A stretch of DNA of 8,925 nucleotides from Rikenellaceae bacterium (GCA_020859745.1 JAJBVQ010000014.1:1-8925), one strand, 5' to 3'; numbered from the stretch's first letter, positions 1-7,243 are shown. The notes: generated from the sequence alone by a model not told the origin. Numbers and translations are program-made.

Positions 1-33
1 ATTAAATGCATATTTGTGTCAGATGTCCAACTG

Positions 34-1293
34 TCAGTCTTCCAGAGAATGAATGACCAGTCCCGAACGCAGTTTCGGTTCGAACCAAGTAGTTTTCGGC
101 GGCATGATATTGCCCGTGTCAGCGATGTCGATCAGTTGCTTCATCGACACCGGATACAGGGCGAACGCCACGGCCATTTCGCCGTTGTCCACCCGCTGCT
201 GCAATTCACCCAAGCCGCGGATCCCCCCCACGAAATCGATCCGCTTGTCAGTGCGCAAATCCTTAATGCCGAGGATCTTGTCCAGAACGAGGTTCGACAG
301 GATGGTGACATCCAGCACCCCGATCGGGTCGTTATCGTCATAAGTCCCCTCTTTGGCCTTGAGTTCGTACCACTCCCCGTCCAGATACATGGCAAAGTCA
401 TGCAATTCAGTCGGTTTATAGATACTTCTCCCCTTTTTCGTGACCGTGAAGTCTTTTTCCAGGGCCGCCACCAGTTCCGCCGGAGTCAAGCCGTTCAGAT
501 CCTTTACCAGCCGGTTATAGTCGATGATTTTCAGCTGGTTGTCCGGGAAAATCACGGCCAGGAAATAGTTGAACTCCTCTTTCCCGGTATAGGTACCCCC
601 GGACTTGAGAAGCGCCTCTTTTTTCTCCGCCCCCACCCGTGCCGCAGCCGCGGTGCGGTGGTGTCCGTCAGCCACATACAACGCCGGAATCTTGGCAAAA
701 ATATTGGTAATCCTCGCAATAGTATCCGCATCGTCGATCACCCAAAACTGATGTCCGAATCCGTCCCCGTCAGCCACAAAATCATACTCCGGAGCCTTCG
801 CCGTAACAATCTGCTTGATAATGGTATCCACCTCATTATTCGCCGGATAAGCGAAAAAGACCGGTTCGATATTGGCATTTTGGTTCCGCACATGGATCAT
901 GCGGTCTTCCTCCTTGTCAGGCCGGGTCAGCTCGTGCTTCTTGATCCTGTCCTCCACGTAATCCTGGAAATGGCAGGCCGCCACCAAGCCGTACTGCGTC
1001 CGACCGTCCATCGTCTGGGCATAGACATAGTAATGCTCTTTGTCGTCCCGCACGAGCCAGCCGTTAGCCTTCCACTTCTTAAAATTTTCCACAGCCTGCC
1101 GATACGCAGCATCGGAATGCTCGTCGATGATCGGGTCGAAGTCGATCTCAGGTTTGATAATATGCAATAGCGACTTCTCCCCCGCTTCGGCTTTCGCCTC
1201 TTTCGAGTTCAGCACGTCGTACGGACGTGAAGCCACCTCCTTCGCCAACTGTGCCGGCGGCCGTATGCCTTTGAAGGGTTTTATCTGTACCAT
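34..1293 (-). CDS. DUF1015 family protein of the serine operon
   Basis: A 419-residue protein of the DUF1015 family, whose biochemical role I do not know. Visible landmarks are an N-terminal IKPFKGIRP stretch (residues 4-12) followed by RPYDVLN (23-29), a charged KHELTRPDKEEDR segment (119-131), the motif YVADGHHRTAAA (206-217), and a C-terminal TTWFEPKLRSGL (401-412). No signal peptide or membrane segment is seen, so it is probably cytoplasmic. The start ATG lies 3 bases after the serA stop, so it is almost certainly co-transcribed, and perhaps translationally coupled, with serA and serC. That position suggests a job in serine or phosphoserine metabolism. The DGHHR-x-x-A motif resembles the signature of ParB/sulfiredoxin-fold proteins, which include the archaeal free-serine kinase SerK; this resemblance is inference from the motif only. 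The family assignment is firm; the function is not. Confidence 0.9.
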   Translation of the reverse strand: MVQIKPFKGIRPPAQLAKEVASRPYDVLNSKEAKAEAGEKSLLHIIKPEIDFDPIIDEHSDAAYRQAVENFKKWKANGWLVRDDKEHYYVYAQTMDGRTQYGLVAACHFQDYVEDRIKKHELTRPDKEEDRMIHVRNQNANIEPVFFAYPANNEVDTIIKQIVTAKAPEYDFVADGDGFGHQFWVIDDADTIARITNIFAKIPALYVADGHHRTAAAARVGAEKKEALLKSGGTYTGKEEFNYFLAVIFPDNQLKIIDYNRLVKDLNGLTPAELVAALEKDFTVTKKGRSIYKPTELHDFAMYLDGEWYELKAKEGTYDDNDPIGVLDVTILSNLVLDKILGIKDLRTDKRIDFVGGIRGLGELQQRVDNGEMAVAFALYPVSMKQLIDIADTGNIMPPKTTWFEPKLRSGLVIHSLED

Positions 1294-1296
1294 AGT

Positions 1297-2220
1297 TTAC
1301 TTGTTCACCTGAAATTTAGTCACCCCGTCCTTGAGGTACGACACGATCTGCCGCGCCGCCGCCAAACCGGCGTTCACATTGGCCTCCGCCGTTTCCGCCC
1401 CCATCTTTTTCGGCGTGGTGAAGAACCGCTTGCCGAATTTTTCGGCCAGTTCGGACGCCGTGGCCGGGATAATATCAGTAATGTACTTCAAATCAGTCCG
1501 TTCCTCAAGAGCCTTGGCCAAACCCGCTTCGTCGATCACCTCTTTGCGCGCCGTGTTCACCAGCGTCGCCCCCTTGGGCATCGACATCAGCAGGTCGTAA
1601 CCGATCGAATTGATGGTCTCCGGAGTAGCCGGGATATGGAGCGACAGGTAATCGCTGTTTTTGTACAGTTCCGCCACCGACGAAGCCATCTTCACCCCGT
1701 CTTTTTCAAAAACGGCGGCATCCGTGATGAACGGATCGTAAGCGGTGACTTCCATCCCGAACGCCTTACCGTACCGCGCCACGATCCGCCCCACGTTCCC
1801 ATACGCATGAATCCCCAGCCGTTTGCCGCTGATCTCGGTTCCGGTGCCCGGCGTGAACTGGTTGCGGGCCATGAAGATCATCATCGCAATGGCCAGTTCG
1901 GCCACCGCATTGGAGTTCTGTCCCGGCGTGTTCATCGCCACGATCCCCCGTGCCGAGCAAGCCGCCAGGTCGAGGTTGTCATATCCCGCCCCGGCCCGCA
2001 CTACGATTTTCAGTTTCGGCGCCGCGGCGATAATATCGGCCGTCACCTTGTCCGAACGCACGATCAAGGCATCGGCATCCGCCACAGCGGCTTTGAATTC
2101 ATCGACGGAGGTGTATTTTTCCAGCAAAGCGCATTCATATCCGGCCTCCTTGGCAATCGCCGCGATGCCGTCCGTAGCCTGCTTCGAGAAAGGTTTTTCG
2201 GTCGCTACCAGTATTTTCAT
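1297..2220 (-). CDS. serA: D-3-phosphoglycerate dehydrogenase, short lysine-type (SerA)
   Basis: Oxidises 3-phosphoglycerate to 3-phosphohydroxypyruvate with NAD, the first step of serine synthesis. The 307-residue protein has only the substrate and nucleotide-binding domains and ends soon after the catalytic core; the C-terminal ACT domain that gives serine feedback inhibition in E. coli SerA (about 410 residues) is absent. Visible sites: AGAGYDNLD (76-84), dinucleotide-binding HAYGNVG (138-144, with Ala in place of the usual first Gly), DP (162-163) after the second Rossmann strand, and NTARKEVIDE (222-231) with the catalytic Arg225. The usual catalytic His of the TPHxGA motif is replaced: the sequence reads TPKKMGAETAEA (269-280). 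This matches the type III-K phosphoglycerate dehydrogenases, in which lysine replaces histidine, known from Entamoeba and Bacteroidales. The ATG at 2220 gives the normal N terminus MKILVATEKPF; a longer frame up to 2484 is arginine-rich and runs into serC, so it was rejected. Confidence 0.95.
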   Translation of the reverse strand: MKILVATEKPFSKQATDGIAAIAKEAGYECALLEKYTSVDEFKAAVADADALIVRSDKVTADIIAAAPKLKIVVRAGAGYDNLDLAACSARGIVAMNTPGQNSNAVAELAIAMMIFMARNQFTPGTGTEISGKRLGIHAYGNVGRIVARYGKAFGMEVTAYDPFITDAAVFEKDGVKMASSVAELYKNSDYLSLHIPATPETINSIGYDLLMSMPKGATLVNTARKEVIDEAGLAKALEERTDLKYITDIIPATASELAEKFGKRFFTTPKKMGAETAEANVNAGLAAARQIVSYLKDGVTKFQVNK

Positions 2221-2269
2221 AGTCTTTGTTCTCGTTTTGTTTTGTGTTGCGCGTCGGGGAAATCTGCCC

Positions 2270-2291
2270 TTTTGAACGCGACCGTTCAAAA
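2270..2291 (-). repeat. Inverted repeat in the serA leader
   Basis: TTTTGAACG (2270-2278) and CGTTCAAAA (2283-2291) form a perfect 9-bp stem with a 4-base loop, 50 bases upstream of the serA ATG. In the serA direction the sequence after it is GGGCAGATTTCCCC, with no U tract, so it is not a standard intrinsic terminator. It could be an mRNA hairpin or a palindromic protein-binding site; the sequence alone does not decide between them. Confidence 0.5.
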
Positions 2292-2325
2292 AGTCGTCTT
2301 TCCCTCTTTCGCGGGCGCGCAAGTT

Positions 2326-2343
2326 GCAGTTTGACGGAACTGC
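2326..2343 (-). repeat. Short inverted repeat between serC and serA
   Basis: GCAGTT (2326-2331) and AACTGC (2338-2343) form a 6-bp stem with a 6-base loop, in the middle of the serC-serA gap. It is short enough to be chance, and is listed because it sits between two longer 9-bp repeats in the same gap. Confidence 0.25.
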
Positions 2344-2379
2344 CCTCATCGGGCGGGTCCCGTGTGTTCGCGGTGGAGC

Positions 2380-2400
2380 GGGCGATACACAGTATCGCCC
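2380..2400 (-). repeat. Stable GC-rich hairpin just after serC
   Basis: GGGCGATAC (2380-2388) and GTATCGCCC (2392-2400) form a perfect 9-bp stem with a 3-base loop. It begins 10 bases after the serC stop codon on the transcript. No U tract follows (the next bases are GCTCCACCGCG), so it is more likely a partial terminator, an mRNA-stabilising 3' structure, or a processing site that sets serC apart from serA-DUF1015 than a full terminator. The stem is seen directly; the role is inference. Confidence 0.6.
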
Positions 2401-2410
2401 AGTGGCGCTG

Positions 2411-3487
2411 TTATTTAGCGTACTTCTTTTCGAATTCCTGCATGCAGTCCACCAAGGCCTGAACGCTCTCCTTCGGCATCGCATTGTAGATCGATGCGCG
2501 GAAACCGCCCACCAGCCGGTGCCCCTTGATGCCGACCATGCCGCGCTCCTTGGCGAAGTTCACGAATTCGGCGATGTCCATCTCCTTATACTGTTCGCTG
2601 TACACGAAGCAGACGTTCATCAGCGAACGATCCTCCACAGCCGCCGTCCCTTGGAACATCGGGTTGCGGTCGATTTCGTTGTAAAGAAGCGCCGCCTTTT
2701 CCTCGTTCAGTTTCTGCACCGCAGGCACGCCGCCGATCGACTTGAGCCATTTCAGCGTTTCGCGCACCACATAGATCGGGAACACCGGCGGCGTGTTGAA
2801 CATCGAGCCGCCGTCCACATGCGTGCGGTAGTCCAGCATGCTCGGAATGGCCCGCGACACTTTACCGAGAATATCGTTGCGCACAATGACGAACGTAACC
2901 CCTGCAGGCCCCAGGTTCTTTTGCGCTCCACCGTAGATCAGGCCGTATTTCGATACGTCTACCGGCCGCGACATGATGTCGGACGACATATCGGCCACCA
3001 GCGTCACCGGCGAGTCGATGTCGGTCTTGTATTCGGTACCGAAAATGGTGTTGTTGGTCGTGATATGGAGGTAATCCAAGTCCGTCGGGATAGTATACCC
3101 CTTGGGAATGTACGAGAAATTCTTGTCTTCCGACGAAGCCACCGTGACAACGTCGCCGAACAGTTTGGCCTCTTTCAGGGCCTTTTTCGCCCACACCCCG
3201 GTGTTGATATACCCGGCTTTCTTTTCCAGCAGGTTGAACGGCACCATGCAAAACTGCATGCTCGCCCCGCCGCCGAGGAACAGGACACTGTATCCCTCCG
3301 GAATGTGCAGCAATTCCTTGAATAAAGCCACCGCTTCGTCCAGCACATCTTCGAAATCCTTGGTGCGGTGCGATATTTCGAGTACCGAAAGTCCGATGCC
3401 ATTGAGGTCCAATACGGCTTTGGCGGCGTTTTCGACCGCTACGCGGGGCAGGATCGAAGGCCCTGCGGAAAAATTGTGTTTTTTCAT
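2411..3487 (-). CDS. serC: Phosphoserine aminotransferase (SerC)
   Basis: A PLP-dependent class V aminotransferase that converts 3-phosphohydroxypyruvate and glutamate to phosphoserine and 2-oxoglutarate; the same family acts in the DXP-independent part of PLP synthesis in some bacteria. The 358-residue protein is full length (family about 360). It begins with the typical MKKHNFSAGPSILP. Visible sites: ISHRTKDF (38-45), the PLP-phosphate loop GGGASMQF (72-79), TGVWAKKA (96-103) with the Trp that stacks on PLP, the Asp in VADMSSD (164-170), the Schiff-base lysine Lys190 in YGGAQKNLGPAG (185-196), and GHRLVGGFRASIYNAMP (322-338). It is the first gene of the minus-strand operon, feeding from and followed by serA, with 190 bases between them. 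The upstream region is shared with the divergent MATE gene. Nothing is missing or truncated. Confidence 0.97.
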   Translation of the reverse strand: MKKHNFSAGPSILPRVAVENAAKAVLDLNGIGLSVLEISHRTKDFEDVLDEAVALFKELLHIPEGYSVLFLGGGASMQFCMVPFNLLEKKAGYINTGVWAKKALKEAKLFGDVVTVASSEDKNFSYIPKGYTIPTDLDYLHITTNNTIFGTEYKTDIDSPVTLVADMSSDIMSRPVDVSKYGLIYGGAQKNLGPAGVTFVIVRNDILGKVSRAIPSMLDYRTHVDGGSMFNTPPVFPIYVVRETLKWLKSIGGVPAVQKLNEEKAALLYNEIDRNPMFQGTAAVEDRSLMNVCFVYSEQYKEMDIAEFVNFAKERGMVGIKGHRLVGGFRASIYNAMPKESVQALVDCMQEFEKKYAK

Positions 3488-3615
3488 ATTCGGTGTGATT
3501 TGATTTCGTTATCAACGCAAAGCGCCGCCTTGTGCGGGACTAAAGCGGCTACCAAATATCGGAAATATTCTTCAATAATGAAATTTTTTGCGAATTTTGT
3601 TCGGCTAAAACTCCT
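3488..3615. promoter_or_regulatory. Divergent serC / MATE intergenic region
   Basis: This 128-base AT-richer gap separates the starts of serC (minus) and the MATE transporter gene (plus), so it should carry promoters for both operons. For the plus direction the best -7-like match is GAATTTTG at 3592-3599, one base off TAnnTTTG, but no good -33 TTTG lies at the expected distance and the leader would be only about 10 bases. The plus promoter is therefore not placed with confidence. No long inverted repeat or operator was recognised. Confidence 0.6.
3553..3583 (-). promoter_or_regulatory. Candidate Bacteroidota-type promoter of serC
   Basis: On the minus strand, TTTC (3580-3583) is followed after 19 bases by GATATTTG (3553-3560). 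This is one mismatch each from the Bacteroides sigma-ABfr consensus TTTG ... TAnnTTTG with its usual spacing of about 19-20 bases. It would start transcription some 55-60 bases before the serC ATG. The consensus is short and the region AT-rich, so a chance match is possible. Confidence 0.35.
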
Positions 3616-4971
3616 ATGAAAGATTTCACTACAGGCCCTGTCGGGCGTCAGATCATACTCTTTTCGTTGCCTATCATACTGGGTAATTTCGTCATGCAGC
3701 TCTACCAGATCGTGGACAGCGCCGTGGTGGGACGTTACCTGGGCAAGGAGGCGCTGGCGGCCGTGGGGGCCAGCACGCCGGTGGTGTTCGCCGTGGTGGC
3801 GCTGGTGATCGGGGTCGGAACGGGGGCGAGCGTGGTGCTGTCGCAGTATTATGGGGCCAAGCAGTACGACAAAGTCCGCCTGACGAGCGATACGCTCCAT
3901 ATCTTTCTGGTGGTTGCCGGCGTGGTGATCGCTTTGGTGGGGATATTTTTCAGCGACGGGATTTTCCGGCTGATCGAATTGCCCGAACCGTTGATTCCGC
4001 TGGCTTCTCAATATTTGCGGATCTATTTGTGCGGCATGTTCCCGTTTTTCGGCTTTAACGCGATCGCGGCCATCCTGCGGGGGATCGGCGACTCGAAAAC
4101 GCCGCTCTATTTCCTGCTGGTGTCGGCGATACTGAACGTGGGGCTGGATTTCCTGTTTATACTGGCGTTCAAATGGGGGGTGGCCGGAACAGCCTGGGCC
4201 ACGGTGGTGTCGCAGGCGGTGGCCTATTTCTCCGCGCTGTGGTACATGAACCGGAGCGGATCGGTCCTGCGCATCGACTTGCTGAAATTGAAGTTTGACC
4301 GCAAAATCTTCCGGCAATGTATCAATTACGGGCTGCCCACGGGCGTACAGCAGTCATTCGTGGCGTTCGGCATGGTGGCCCTGATGGGGATCGTGAACGG
4401 CTGGGGAACGGATGTGATTGCGGGTTACAGCGCGGCGATACGGGTGGATAACCTGGCGGTGATCCCGTCGATGAATTTTGCCATGGCCCTGACCAGCTTC
4501 ACGGGGCAGAACGTGGGGGCGGGACGGATGGACCGGGTGCACAAGGGGTTGAAAATGACGATGCTCTTTTCGTCGCTGACCTGTGTGGTCATCACGGCGG
4601 TGATCGTGCTGTTCGGGCCGTCGATCCTACGGATATTCACGACCGATCCGGGCGTTATCCGCGTGGGAACGGAGTATCTGGTGATCGTCAGTCTGTTCTA
4701 TTTGATATTCAGTGCGATGTTTGTTATCAACGGGATGCTGCGCGGGGCCGGGGCGGTGATCTTCCCGATGTTCTCGACGCTGGTGTCGCTGTGGGCGGTG
4801 CGTATTCCGGCGGCCATGTGGCTGTCGCGGCTAATCGGCGAACGGGGCATCTGGTGGTCGGTGCCGGTGGGATGGAGCGTGGGGCTGGCGATCGCTTACG
4901 GGTATTATAAGAGCGGTAAATGGGAAAATCACTCTATCTTTGCTAAGAATAAGAAAAAACAAGAAGCATGA
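3616..4971 (+). CDS. MATE family multidrug/sodium efflux transporter
   Basis: A 451-residue inner-membrane transporter of the MATE (MOP superfamily) type, which exports cationic drugs or other organic compounds in exchange for H+ or Na+. The protein is almost wholly hydrophobic, with roughly twelve membrane segments in two homologous halves. Family hallmarks near the N terminus are FSLPIILGNFVMQLYQIVDS (16-35), VVGRYLG (37-43) and ALAAVGAS (46-53). The half-repeat QCINYGLPTGVQQSF begins the second MatE domain. The C terminus is a short lysine-rich cytoplasmic tail (KNKKKQEA). Length is normal for the family. The substrate cannot be told from sequence. It is the first gene of the plus-strand run, and its stop overlaps the yicC start in an ATGA, implying translational coupling. 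The link to the RNA and nucleotide genes behind it is probably only transcriptional. Confidence 0.94.
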   Translation: MKDFTTGPVGRQIILFSLPIILGNFVMQLYQIVDSAVVGRYLGKEALAAVGASTPVVFAVVALVIGVGTGASVVLSQYYGAKQYDKVRLTSDTLHIFLVVAGVVIALVGIFFSDGIFRLIELPEPLIPLASQYLRIYLCGMFPFFGFNAIAAILRGIGDSKTPLYFLLVSAILNVGLDFLFILAFKWGVAGTAWATVVSQAVAYFSALWYMNRSGSVLRIDLLKLKFDRKIFRQCINYGLPTGVQQSFVAFGMVALMGIVNGWGTDVIAGYSAAIRVDNLAVIPSMNFAMALTSFTGQNVGAGRMDRVHKGLKMTMLFSSLTCVVITAVIVLFGPSILRIFTTDPGVIRVGTEYLVIVSLFYLIFSAMFVINGMLRGAGAVIFPMFSTLVSLWAVRIPAAMWLSRLIGERGIWWSVPVGWSVGLAIAYGYYKSGKWENHSIFAKNKKKQEA

Positions 4972-5846
4972 TAAAATCGATGACCGGCTACGGTCGTGCC
5001 GAACGGCATACCGACCAACGCAAAATAACCGTTGAGATCAAAAGCCTGAACAGTAAACAGCTGGATCTTTCGGCCCGGATACCCTCCATTTACCGGGAGA
5101 AGGAGTACGAGATTCGCAATACCGTGGGCAAGGCTCTGGGACGCGGGAAGGTGGACTTGTTCGTGTCGGTGGAAAATACGGGCGGGGCGAAAACAGCGGG
5201 CGGCTCGATCAACAAAGAGCTGTTCAAGGCATATTATTTGCAGCTTGCCGGGTTGCAAAAAGAGCTGGGCGACACGAACGCCGCCGAACCGTTGATTACC
5301 ACGGTGCTGCGGCTGCCGGACGTGATGCAGACCGAAAGCGTGACGATCAGCGACGAAGAGTGGACGGCGCTCGGCGAAGCGGTGGATGAGGCGGTGGAGA
5401 ACATCAACGCTTTTCGGTTGCAGGAGGGGGCGGTGCTGATTAAAGACTTGCTGAAACGGATAGACACCATTCAGGAGCTGGCGGCGCAAATCGTGCCGCT
5501 GGAGGGGGAACGGATCGAGACCGTGCGGGCGCGGCTGATGGATAACCTGAAGGCGTTGCAGGTCAATGTGGACAACAATCGGTTCGAACAGGAGATTATA
5601 TATTACCTCGAAAAGTTCGATATCACGGAGGAAAAAGTGCGGCTCAAGCAGCATTGCGATTATTTCCGCACCGTGGCGGCCGAGTCGGAAGGCGTGGGGC
5701 GCAAGCTGGGCTTTATCGCGCAGGAGATCGGCCGCGAGATCAATACCACGGGATCGAAAGCCAATCATGCGGGGATTCAGAAGATCGTGGTGCGCATGAA
5801 AGACGAGCTCGAAAAGATCAAGGAACAGTTACTCAACCTTTTATAA
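4968..5846 (+). CDS. yicC: YicC/YloC family endoribonuclease
   Basis: A 292-residue cytoplasmic protein of the YicC family, which acts as a metal-dependent endoribonuclease; E. coli YicC is linked to degradation of small RNAs such as RyhB. It starts with the family signature MIKSMTGYGRAE (1-12) and the N-terminal YicC domain, including VEIKSLNSKQLD (22-33). A helical middle region carries EGAVLIKDLLKRI (153-165). The C-terminal DUF1732 part contains FDITEEKVRLKQH (217-229) and GRKLGFIAQEIGREINTTGS (244-263). Length is normal. Its ATG overlaps the MATE stop by 4 bases, and gmk follows after 12 bases. The yicC-gmk pairing is common across bacteria and supports the call. Confidence 0.95.
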   Translation: MIKSMTGYGRAERHTDQRKITVEIKSLNSKQLDLSARIPSIYREKEYEIRNTVGKALGRGKVDLFVSVENTGGAKTAGGSINKELFKAYYLQLAGLQKELGDTNAAEPLITTVLRLPDVMQTESVTISDEEWTALGEAVDEAVENINAFRLQEGAVLIKDLLKRIDTIQELAAQIVPLEGERIETVRARLMDNLKALQVNVDNNRFEQEIIYYLEKFDITEEKVRLKQHCDYFRTVAAESEGVGRKLGFIAQEIGREINTTGSKANHAGIQKIVVRMKDELEKIKEQLLNLL

Positions 5847-5858
5847 AACATTCGGTCT

Positions 5859-6425
5859 ATGGGCAAGGTATTGATATTCTCGGCGCCGTCGGGTTCAGGT
5901 AAGACGACTATTGTCAAGCACCTGTTGAAGCTTTTTCCGGAGTTGGAGTTCTCGATCTCGGCCACTTCGCGGGCTCCGCGGGGGGAGGAAAAGGATGGGA
6001 TCGACTATTATTTCATGGATGCCGCGGAGTTCATGGCCCGTGTCGAGCAGGGGGAGTTCGTGGAATGGGAGGAGGTCTACAAAGGGACTTGCTACGGGAC
6101 GCTGCGGGCCGAGATCGACCGGATCTGGGATCGCGGACACGTTGTGGTGTTCGACGTGGACGTTGTCGGGGCGCTGAATATCAAAAAGCTGTTCGGTGAC
6201 CAGGCGCTCTCCGTCTTTATCATGCCGCCGTCGGTCGAGGCGTTGCGCGAGCGGCTTGTCGGGCGCGGCACGGACACGCCGGAGGCGATCAAGCGACGGC
6301 TGGCCAAGGCGGAACAGGAGATAGCGTATGCGCCTAAGTTCGACCGGGTTATCATCAACGACGACCTGGAAACGGCTTATGCCGAGGCTGTCGCAGTGGT
6401 CGGGGATTTTCTGGCGGCCAAGTAA
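5859..6425 (+). CDS. gmk: Guanylate kinase
   Basis: Phosphorylates GMP (and dGMP) to GDP with ATP, an essential step in guanine nucleotide supply. The 188-residue protein is of normal size and has the P-loop APSGSGKTT (9-17), the GMP-binding segment SATSRAPRGEEKDGIDYYF (34-52), FVEWEEVYKGTCYGT in the GMP-binding lobe, and VVVFDVDVVGA, which corresponds to the usual VIFDIDVQGA. The lid region appears as RLVGRGTDTPEAIKRRLAKA. It starts 12 bases after yicC and ends 14 bases before nadD, so it is within one transcription unit. No anomaly was seen. Confidence 0.97.
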   Translation: MGKVLIFSAPSGSGKTTIVKHLLKLFPELEFSISATSRAPRGEEKDGIDYYFMDAAEFMARVEQGEFVEWEEVYKGTCYGTLRAEIDRIWDRGHVVVFDVDVVGALNIKKLFGDQALSVFIMPPSVEALRERLVGRGTDTPEAIKRRLAKAEQEIAYAPKFDRVIINDDLETAYAEAVAVVGDFLAAK

Positions 6426-6439
6426 AAGGGCGGATTTTT

Positions 6440-7243
6440 ATGCAGGAGGTGAAAAAACGGGTGGCGTTGCTGATGGGATCGTTCAATCCCGTCCATTGCG
6501 GCCATTTGGCGGTGGCCCGGTACGTCCTCGATCGGGATCTGGCAGAGGAGGTTTGGCTGGTGGTTTCGCCGCAAAACCCGTTCAAAAACCCGGAGGAGCT
6601 GGCTCCTTTCGAAGACCGTCTGGAGATGGTTCGGTTGGCGTTGGCGGGGATCGGCGACCCGCGGCTCAAGGCATGCGATGCGGAGGCTGCCCTGCCCCAG
6701 CCCTCCTATACGGTCAATACGATACGGTATTTGCAGGGATTGTATCCCGACACGCAGTTTATTATCCTGGCCGGCAGCGACATAGCCGACCAATTGCCCC
6801 AGTGGCGCGAGGCGGAAAAATTGAGGCGTATGGTACGGTTCTTGATATATCCAAGAAACTACGGTACGGCTTCCCCGGAGATGGCTGAGGCACCTATGTA
6901 CGAGATAGATTCCACGTCTGTTCGAGAGGCCATTGCGGCCGGGCTCCCCGTCGGTACCGGTGTGATACCAGAACCGGTCCGGGATTATATCCGGGACAAA
7001 AACCTGTACGCCATGAACAAGACGATCAAGCAGTGGACGGAAGTGATCGAACAGGCGCCGACTGTTGCCAATCACTACTTCGAAAGGGGCAGGCTCCACT
7101 ATCAGAACAACGATTTCGGCAAAGCGATGAACGACTTCAACCGGGCATTGGAACTCGATCCAGGGCATACGGCGGCCCGGCAGATGAGGAATATGACCCA
7201 GGCGATCTTCAATTTTCGGAATTTCGATATTTACAATCCGTAG
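6440..7243 (+). CDS. nadD: Nicotinate-nucleotide adenylyltransferase with C-terminal TPR module
   Basis: The first 190 or so residues are NadD, which joins nicotinate mononucleotide and ATP to form deamido-NAD in NAD synthesis. Visible sites are GSFNPVHCGH (13-22, the GxFxPxHxGH nucleotidyltransferase motif), GSDIADQLPQW (112-122), and IDSTSVREAI (156-165, matching the ISSTxIR motif). The domain ends normally at RDYIRDKNLY (181-190). Without a stop the frame continues through AMNKTIKQW into a 77-residue tail. This holds a half TPR helix (about 195-209), one full TPR at about 210-243 (Gly217, Ala229, Phe233, Ala236 and Pro241 at consensus positions), and an ending FRNFDIYNP. Usual NadD proteins are about 190-215 residues, so this 267-residue form looks like a fusion. 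The tail has its own ATG at 7013 and could also be made separately. It is the last gene of the plus run and is followed by a terminator. Confidence 0.93.
   Translation: MQEVKKRVALLMGSFNPVHCGHLAVARYVLDRDLAEEVWLVVSPQNPFKNPEELAPFEDRLEMVRLALAGIGDPRLKACDAEAALPQPSYTVNTIRYLQGLYPDTQFIILAGSDIADQLPQWREAEKLRRMVRFLIYPRNYGTASPEMAEAPMYEIDSTSVREAIAAGLPVGTGVIPEPVRDYIRDKNLYAMNKTIKQWTEVIEQAPTVANHYFERGRLHYQNNDFGKAMNDFNRALELDPGHTAARQMRNMTQAIFNFRNFDIYNP

Noticed and set aside
16..1170. Long plus-strand open frame (384 codons) opposite the DUF1015 gene
   Set aside because: It is the antisense shadow of a recognisable, conserved gene in GC-rich DNA; the product is rich in His, Arg and Pro with no known motif.
2380..2400. 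Hairpin after serC as a full intrinsic terminator
   Set aside because: No U tract follows the stem on the transcript strand, and serA lies downstream in the same direction.
2221..2484. N-terminal extension of SerA up to 2484
   Set aside because: The added residues are Arg/Ser-rich, overlap the 3' end of serC, and precede a perfect SerA N terminus at the ATG of 2218-2220.
2324..3325. Long plus-strand open frame opposite serC
   Set aside because: It mirrors the serC coding frame; His/Arg-rich composition with no domain, and the serC reading has all its catalytic motifs.
3484..4317. Minus-strand open frame (277 codons) opposite the MATE gene
   Set aside because: His/Arg/Gln-rich antisense shadow that crosses the divergent promoter region; no recognisable family.
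4929..5768. Minus-strand open frame opposite yicC
   Set aside because: Antisense to a conserved gene whose signature motifs are intact; no domain seen.
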